Of a stretch of 6,819 nt of DNA, positions 6,321-6,819 are shown piece by piece. Under the pieces are notes generated by a model, which saw only the letters and a program-made list of their open reading frames with translations, had not been told where the DNA came from and did no database searches. This stretch comes from CAYLOC01 sp964385195 (GTDB lineage: Bacteria; Actinomycetota; Actinomycetes; Propionibacteriales; Nocardioidaceae). The DNA is taken from positions 1 to 6,819 of the forward strand of contig CAYLOC010000171.1 of NCBI GenBank assembly GCA_964385195.1, read 5' to 3'. Each line of letters begins with the position of its first letter. Positions within the stretch are counted from its first letter, which is position 1. A program made the position numbers and the translations under genes.

Positions 6321-6819
6321 GTGCCGTCATCCGGGACCCCGGCGGAGCCACCGCCGTTCGTGGACGCCGCCGACGTACGCACCCGGCTCGACGGCGTCGA
6401 CTATCTCGCCGATGAGGGGCTGGCCACCGCGGTCCACCTGGCCATCACCCTGCGGATCCCGCTGCTGCTGGAAGGCGAACCGGGCGTCGGCAAGACCACC
6501 GCGGGCAAGGCGGTGGCCGCCGCGATGGGGGCGCCGTTCCTGCGGCTGCAGTGCTACGAGGGGCTGACCGCGTCCGAGGCGTTGTACGAGTGGAACTACC
6601 AGCGGCAGCTGCTGGCGATCCGGCTGGCGGAGTCCCGCGGTGACCGGCTCAGCGACGCCGACCTGTTCAGCGCGGAGTTCCTCTCCGAGCGCCCCATCCT
6701 GCGCTGCCTGCGCTCCGAGGGTGAGACCCCGCCGGTGTTGCTGATCGACGAGATCGACCGTGCCGACGACGAGTTCGAGGCGCTGCTGCTGGAGTTCCTG
6801 GGGGAGTACGCGCTGACCG
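6321..6819 (+). CDS. coxD: CoxD-type MoxR-family AAA+ ATPase, 3' end beyond the window
   Basis: This is an AAA+ chaperone-like ATPase needed for building the CO dehydrogenase active site; CoxD of O. carboxidovorans is linked to sulfuration of the Mo centre and usually works with a VWA protein (CoxE). About 166 codons are visible of an expected 290-300. Walker A is GEPGVGKT (52-59) and Walker B is VLLIDE (139-144), followed by IDRADDEFEALLLEFL. The MoxR/CoxD hallmark LRLQCYEGLTASEALYEW lies between them, with NYQRQLLAIR after it. The GTG start at 6321 is 2 nt after the preceding TAG; the ribosome binding site is weak, and an in-frame GTG at 6360 is a less likely alternative. Sensor 1, the Arg finger and the C-terminal lid lie beyond the window. 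The neighbouring cox genes support CoxD over a general MoxR. Confidence 0.9.
   Translation, partial: MPSSGTPAEPPPFVDAADVRTRLDGVDYLADEGLATAVHLAITLRIPLLLEGEPGVGKTTAGKAVAAAMGAPFLRLQCYEGLTASEALYEWNYQRQLLAIRLAESRGDRLSDADLFSAEFLSERPILRCLRSEGETPPVLLIDEIDRADDEFEALLLEFLGEYALT

Noticed and set aside
1..6819. CRISPR array, tRNA/rRNA, insertion sequence or prophage elements
   Set aside because: No regularly spaced repeats, RNA gene signatures, transposase or integrase coding were seen; apart from the palindromic repeat the window is ordinary operon DNA.

Overview
The window is GC-rich, with strong third-position G/C bias and frequent GTG starts. It looks like chromosomal DNA of an actinobacterium; the genus cannot be fixed from the sequence alone. 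All supported genes lie on the + strand. No tRNA, rRNA, CRISPR array, transposase or integrase was seen.

Region by region: (1) 1-95 is a short leader with an 11-bp inverted repeat (9-54) and a GC-rich hairpin (75-94). The frame of the next gene is open back to the window edge, so this DNA may be coding. (2) 96-1439 encodes a drug:H+ antiporter-like MFS transporter of the 14-helix DHA2 type; its true start is uncertain. (3) 1440-1571 is a 132-bp gap with a relatively AT-rich patch, short dyads and a clear ribosome binding site. It is the only sizeable gap ahead of the cox genes and the likeliest promoter site. (4) 1572-6819 is a tightly packed operon: coxM (FAD subunit), coxS (2x[2Fe-2S] subunit), coxL (Mo-Cu catalytic subunit), an XdhC/CoxF-type maturation factor with a C-terminal YHS domain, and a CoxD-type MoxR AAA+ ATPase cut off by the window end. 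Junctions are ATGA overlaps (M/S, S/L), 0 nt (L/XdhC) and 2 nt (XdhC/CoxD).

How the genes work together: CoxMSL form the CO dehydrogenase heterohexamer that oxidises CO to CO2. Electrons pass from the Mo-Cu site on CoxL through the two [2Fe-2S] clusters of CoxS to the FAD of CoxM and on to the respiratory chain. The M-S-L order and the AYACSFR active-site loop mark this as form I, the bona fide aerobic CO dehydrogenase class. The XdhC-YHS protein and CoxD are expected to help install the sulfido/copper part of the active site. The role of the MFS transporter is unknown and it may be unrelated.

Most notable points: the XdhC-YHS fusion in a Mo-Cu enzyme operon; a perfect 20-bp-stem inverted repeat that forms the coding sequence of the XdhC-YHS linker and shares its 11-bp core arms with the repeat at 9-54 (a possible dispersed palindromic element); and Ala in place of the Arg next to the Cu-binding Cys of CoxL.
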